Shown here: piece after piece, positions 5,863 through 7,649 of the stretch
Layout: every line of letters begins with the position of its first letter
Position numbering within the stretch: position 1 is the stretch's first letter
Source of the DNA: Phycisphaerae bacterium
GTDB taxonomy: Bacteria; Planctomycetota; Phycisphaerae; Phycisphaerales; SM1A02
Reading direction: 5' to 3'
Assembly (NCBI GenBank): GCA_002684755.1
Contig: NYVS01000169.1
Location: 1-7,649, forward strand
Length of the DNA: 7,649 nt
Position numbers and translations under genes: made by a program
The notes under the pieces: model-generated
Told to the model about the DNA's origin: nothing
What the model saw: the letters and a program-made list of their open reading frames with translations, nothing else
Databases searched by the model: none

Positions 5863-5899
5863 CAGGATCGGCACCGCGACCGTGCGGACCGATCTCCTG
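5863..5899 (+). other. Hairpin 1 between rplT and rpoB
   Basis: CAGGATCGG (5863-5871) pairs with CCGATCTCCTG (5889-5899) over nine base pairs with a two-base bulge, enclosing CCGC/GCGG or GCAC/GTGC pairings. It starts ten bases after the rplT stop. There is no T-tract, so it is not a simple terminator; it could be a processing site or attenuator for rpoB expression. Confidence 0.5.
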
Positions 5900-5902
5900 C
5901 GG

Positions 5903-5923
5903 CCCTCCCCGAACCGGGGGGGG
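5903..5923 (+). other. Hairpin 2 between rplT and rpoB with an 8-G run
   Basis: CCCTCCCCG pairs with a run of eight G (5916-5923) around an AAC(C) loop: eight base pairs including one G-U. No T-tract follows. The G run could be a sequencing-length ambiguity but lies outside coding sequence. With hairpin 1 it forms a tandem structured leader for rpoB. Confidence 0.45.
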
Positions 5924-5992
5924 ACACCGCGACACCATCACGCCGCCCCCGTCGACACGTCGGCGGGAACGGCTGGTCGAGGACAGAACTGG

Positions 5993-7649
5993 ATGACCAC
6001 CCGAACCATCCGCGACTTCGGCAAGAGGCAGGACGGTCTTCGCATTCCGGACCTTGTGCGGGTCCAGCGAGACGCCTACGACAGATTCCTCCAGCTCGAT
6101 GTCGAGCCCGAAAAGCGGGCGACGAGCTTCGGTCTCGAAGGACTCCTCCGCGAGGTCTTCCCGATCGAGAGCTACGACGGATCGATGCGACTCGAGTACG
6201 TCAACTACTCGATCGACGAACCCCGGTACACCCCCGACGAATGCCGCGAGCTCCGGCTCACCTACGGCATGCCGTTCCGCGTCCGGGTCCGGTTCCATCG
6301 TGACGGCGTCGCCGAGACTCCCGAAGAGGACATCTACCTCGGCGAGATCCCGATCATGGCCGGGGTCCGGCTTCCCTGGGAGACCGCGCGAGCGAGCAAC
6401 TTCTCCGGTGGCGGCGAGTTCATCGTCAACGGTGCCGAACGCGTCATCGTCAGCCAGCTGCACCGCTCCCCCGGCGTCGACTTCTCGATCGCCTCGAGCT
6501 TCGGCGACCGCCCGCTCCACAGCGCCCGGATCATCCCGGAACGCGGTTCGTGGATCGAGCTCGAGGTCACGAAGAAGGACGTGCTGGCGATGCGGATCGA
6601 CCAGTCGACCAAGCTGGCCGCGACCACCTTCCTCCGCGCCCTGAGCGAGGAGTTCTCCTCGACCGACCAGCTCCTCGAGCTGTTCTACGACATCAAGGAC
6701 GTCAAGGTCGAGAAGCTCCAGCCCGAGTACTTCTCGGCGGAGATGATCGTCGACACCGACACCGGCGAAGAGCTCTGCTCGGTCGGCCGGGTCATCGGCG
6801 ATGCGATCGAGGCGATCCAGGCCTCGGAACTCAAGAGCATCCGCGTCATCACCGACGCCGCCGACCCCCTGATCCTCAACACCCTGGCCGAGGAGCGACT
6901 CGACTTCCTCGCCGAGGTGACCGAGCACGAGGCGGCCCTGCTCAAGATCTACGGACGACTTCGTCCGGGCAACCCGCCCCAGCTCGACAAGGCCAAGGCC
7001 CTGTTCGACGAGAAGTTCTTCGACGACAACCGCTACCGACTCGGTCGGGTCGGTCGCTTCCGCATCAACCGGAAGTTCGAGGACGACAAGGTCTACAAGG
7101 TCCGCGACGAGGGCGAACAGTACCTCTACGCCGAGGACTTCCTCGCCGTGGTCCGGTACATGATGGACCTCCGCGCGAAGCGGAACCGGGCCCACGTCGA
7201 CGACATCGACCATCTCGGCAACCGGCGTCTCCGGACGCTCGACGAGCTCGCGGTCGAAGAGATGCGGAAGGGCTTCCTGAAGCTCCGCCGCACCGTCCAG
7301 GAGCGGATGAGCGTCAAGGATCCGGACGAACTGAGCCGGATCAGCGACCTCGTCAACTCCAAGAGCATCTCCAGCGCGATCGACTTCTTCTTCGGTCGTT
7401 CCGAGCTCTCGCAGGTGGTCGACCAGACCAACCCGCTCTCGATGCTCGTGCACGAACGCCGCCTCTCGGCCCTCGGCCCCGGCGGTCTCAACCGGAAGCG
7501 CGCCGGCTTCGAGGTTCGCGACGTCCACATCTCGCATTACGGACGGATCTGCCCGATCGAGACGCCGGAAGGCACCAACATCGGCCTGATCGCGTCGCTC
7601 GGAATCTACTCCGAGATCGACGACTACGGTTTCCTGAAGACCCCCTACC
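5993..7649 (+). CDS. rpoB: DNA-directed RNA polymerase beta subunit, 5' part
   Basis: The first 552 codons of rpoB, running off the window end with no stop. It is the catalytic beta subunit of RNA polymerase. Hallmarks: [14 protein letters not shown] (about 149-162), [14 protein letters not shown], the rifampicin region from G468 to L494 ([16 protein letters not shown] then [11 protein letters not shown]), [20 protein letters not shown] and [14 protein letters not shown] (520-533). Using Escherichia coli numbering with offset 39, the key rifampicin contacts Q513, D516, H526, R529 and S531 are kept, while F514 is Val and Q510 is Glu. The distances match Bacillus-type beta, so the large E. coli insertion is absent. 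About 15 extra residues (within 123-140, [16 protein letters not shown]) interrupt the usual LMTxxGTFxxNGxERV motif. ATG 5993 has GAGGA at 5979-5983, nine bases upstream. Its neighbour is rplT instead of rplL. Confidence 0.97.
   Translation, partial: MTTRTIRDFGKRQDGLRIPDLVRVQRDAYDRFLQLDVEPEKRATSFGLEGLLREVFPIESYDGSMRLEYVNYSIDEPRYTPDECRELRLTYGMPFRVRVRFHRDGVAETPEEDIYLGEIPIMAGVRLPWETARASNFSGGGEFIVNGAERVIVSQLHRSPGVDFSIASSFGDRPLHSARIIPERGSWIELEVTKKDVLAMRIDQSTKLAATTFLRALSEEFSSTDQLLELFYDIKDVKVEKLQPEYFSAEMIVDTDTGEELCSVGRVIGDAIEAIQASELKSIRVITDAADPLILNTLAEERLDFLAEVTEHEAALLKIYGRLRPGNPPQLDKAKALFDEKFFDDNRYRLGRVGRFRINRKFEDDKVYKVRDEGEQYLYAEDFLAVVRYMMDLRAKRNRAHVDDIDHLGNRRLRTLDELAVEEMRKGFLKLRRTVQERMSVKDPDELSRISDLVNSKSISSAIDFFFGRSELSQVVDQTNPLSMLVHERRLSALGPGGLNRKRAGFEVRDVHISHYGRICPIETPEGTNIGLIASLGIYSEIDDYGFLKTPY

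Noticed and set aside
5941..5966. GC-rich inverted repeat (CGCCG/CGGCG) just before rpoB as a regulatory site
   Set aside because: The arms are short and in GC-rich sequence where such pairs arise by chance; the two upstream hairpins are stronger.
5753..7537. A 594-codon minus-strand open frame opposite rplT and rpoB
   Set aside because: It is antisense to unmistakable L20 and RpoB sequence; its composition (V, D, E, L-rich) mirrors the rpoB codons and no family is recognisable.
1..7649. CRISPR array, tRNA, rRNA, insertion sequence or phage attachment site
   Set aside because: No regularly spaced repeats, cloverleaf, transposase or terminal inverted repeats could be found by reading either strand.

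Overview
The window is GC-rich (roughly two thirds G+C by eye). Its content points to a planctomycete of the class Phycisphaerae. The clues are a secreted protein ending in two dockerin-type repeats of the form DxNxDGxVDGxDLGxLxANWG, a hopanoid radical-SAM enzyme, an ECF sigma factor paired with a membrane protein carrying a planctomycete-style prepilin-like module, and genes with and without Shine-Dalgarno sequences side by side. This assignment is inferred from protein style and was not tested by a search.

Layout from left to right. (1) 1-96, minus strand: the first 32 codons of a gene that leaves the window, possibly RdgC-like. (2) 282-1124, plus: secreted dockerin-repeat protein, followed by a strong hairpin terminator. 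(3) 2845-1332, minus: a two-gene unit, hpnH (adenosylhopane synthase) then an NTF2/SnoaL-like protein, joined by a GTGA stop/start overlap. (4) 2846-3188: a 343-base divergent control region with a direct repeat and a palindrome. (5) 3189-4919, plus: ECF sigma factor starting at TTG, then a single-pass membrane protein that is probably its anti-sigma factor or sensor, closed by a bidirectional terminator. (6) 5010-7649, plus: a good sigma70-type promoter driving rpmI (L35), rplT (L20) and rpoB (RNA polymerase beta, cut by the window end).

The arrangement that stands out most is the third block. rpoB is usually preceded by rplJ-rplL and rpmI-rplT by infC; here rpmI-rplT leads directly into rpoB across a 139-base gap with two hairpins. 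This would place L20 and L35 synthesis and the RNA polymerase beta subunit under one promoter. RpoB also carries an apparent insertion of about 15 residues just before the N-terminal rifampicin cluster. No clearly new defence or mobile system is visible: no CRISPR array, tRNA, rRNA, insertion sequence or attachment site was recognised. The best candidates for undescribed biology are the rplT-rpoB linkage, the sigma/sensor pair with a prepilin-like exterior, and the hpnH-coupled NTF2-like protein.
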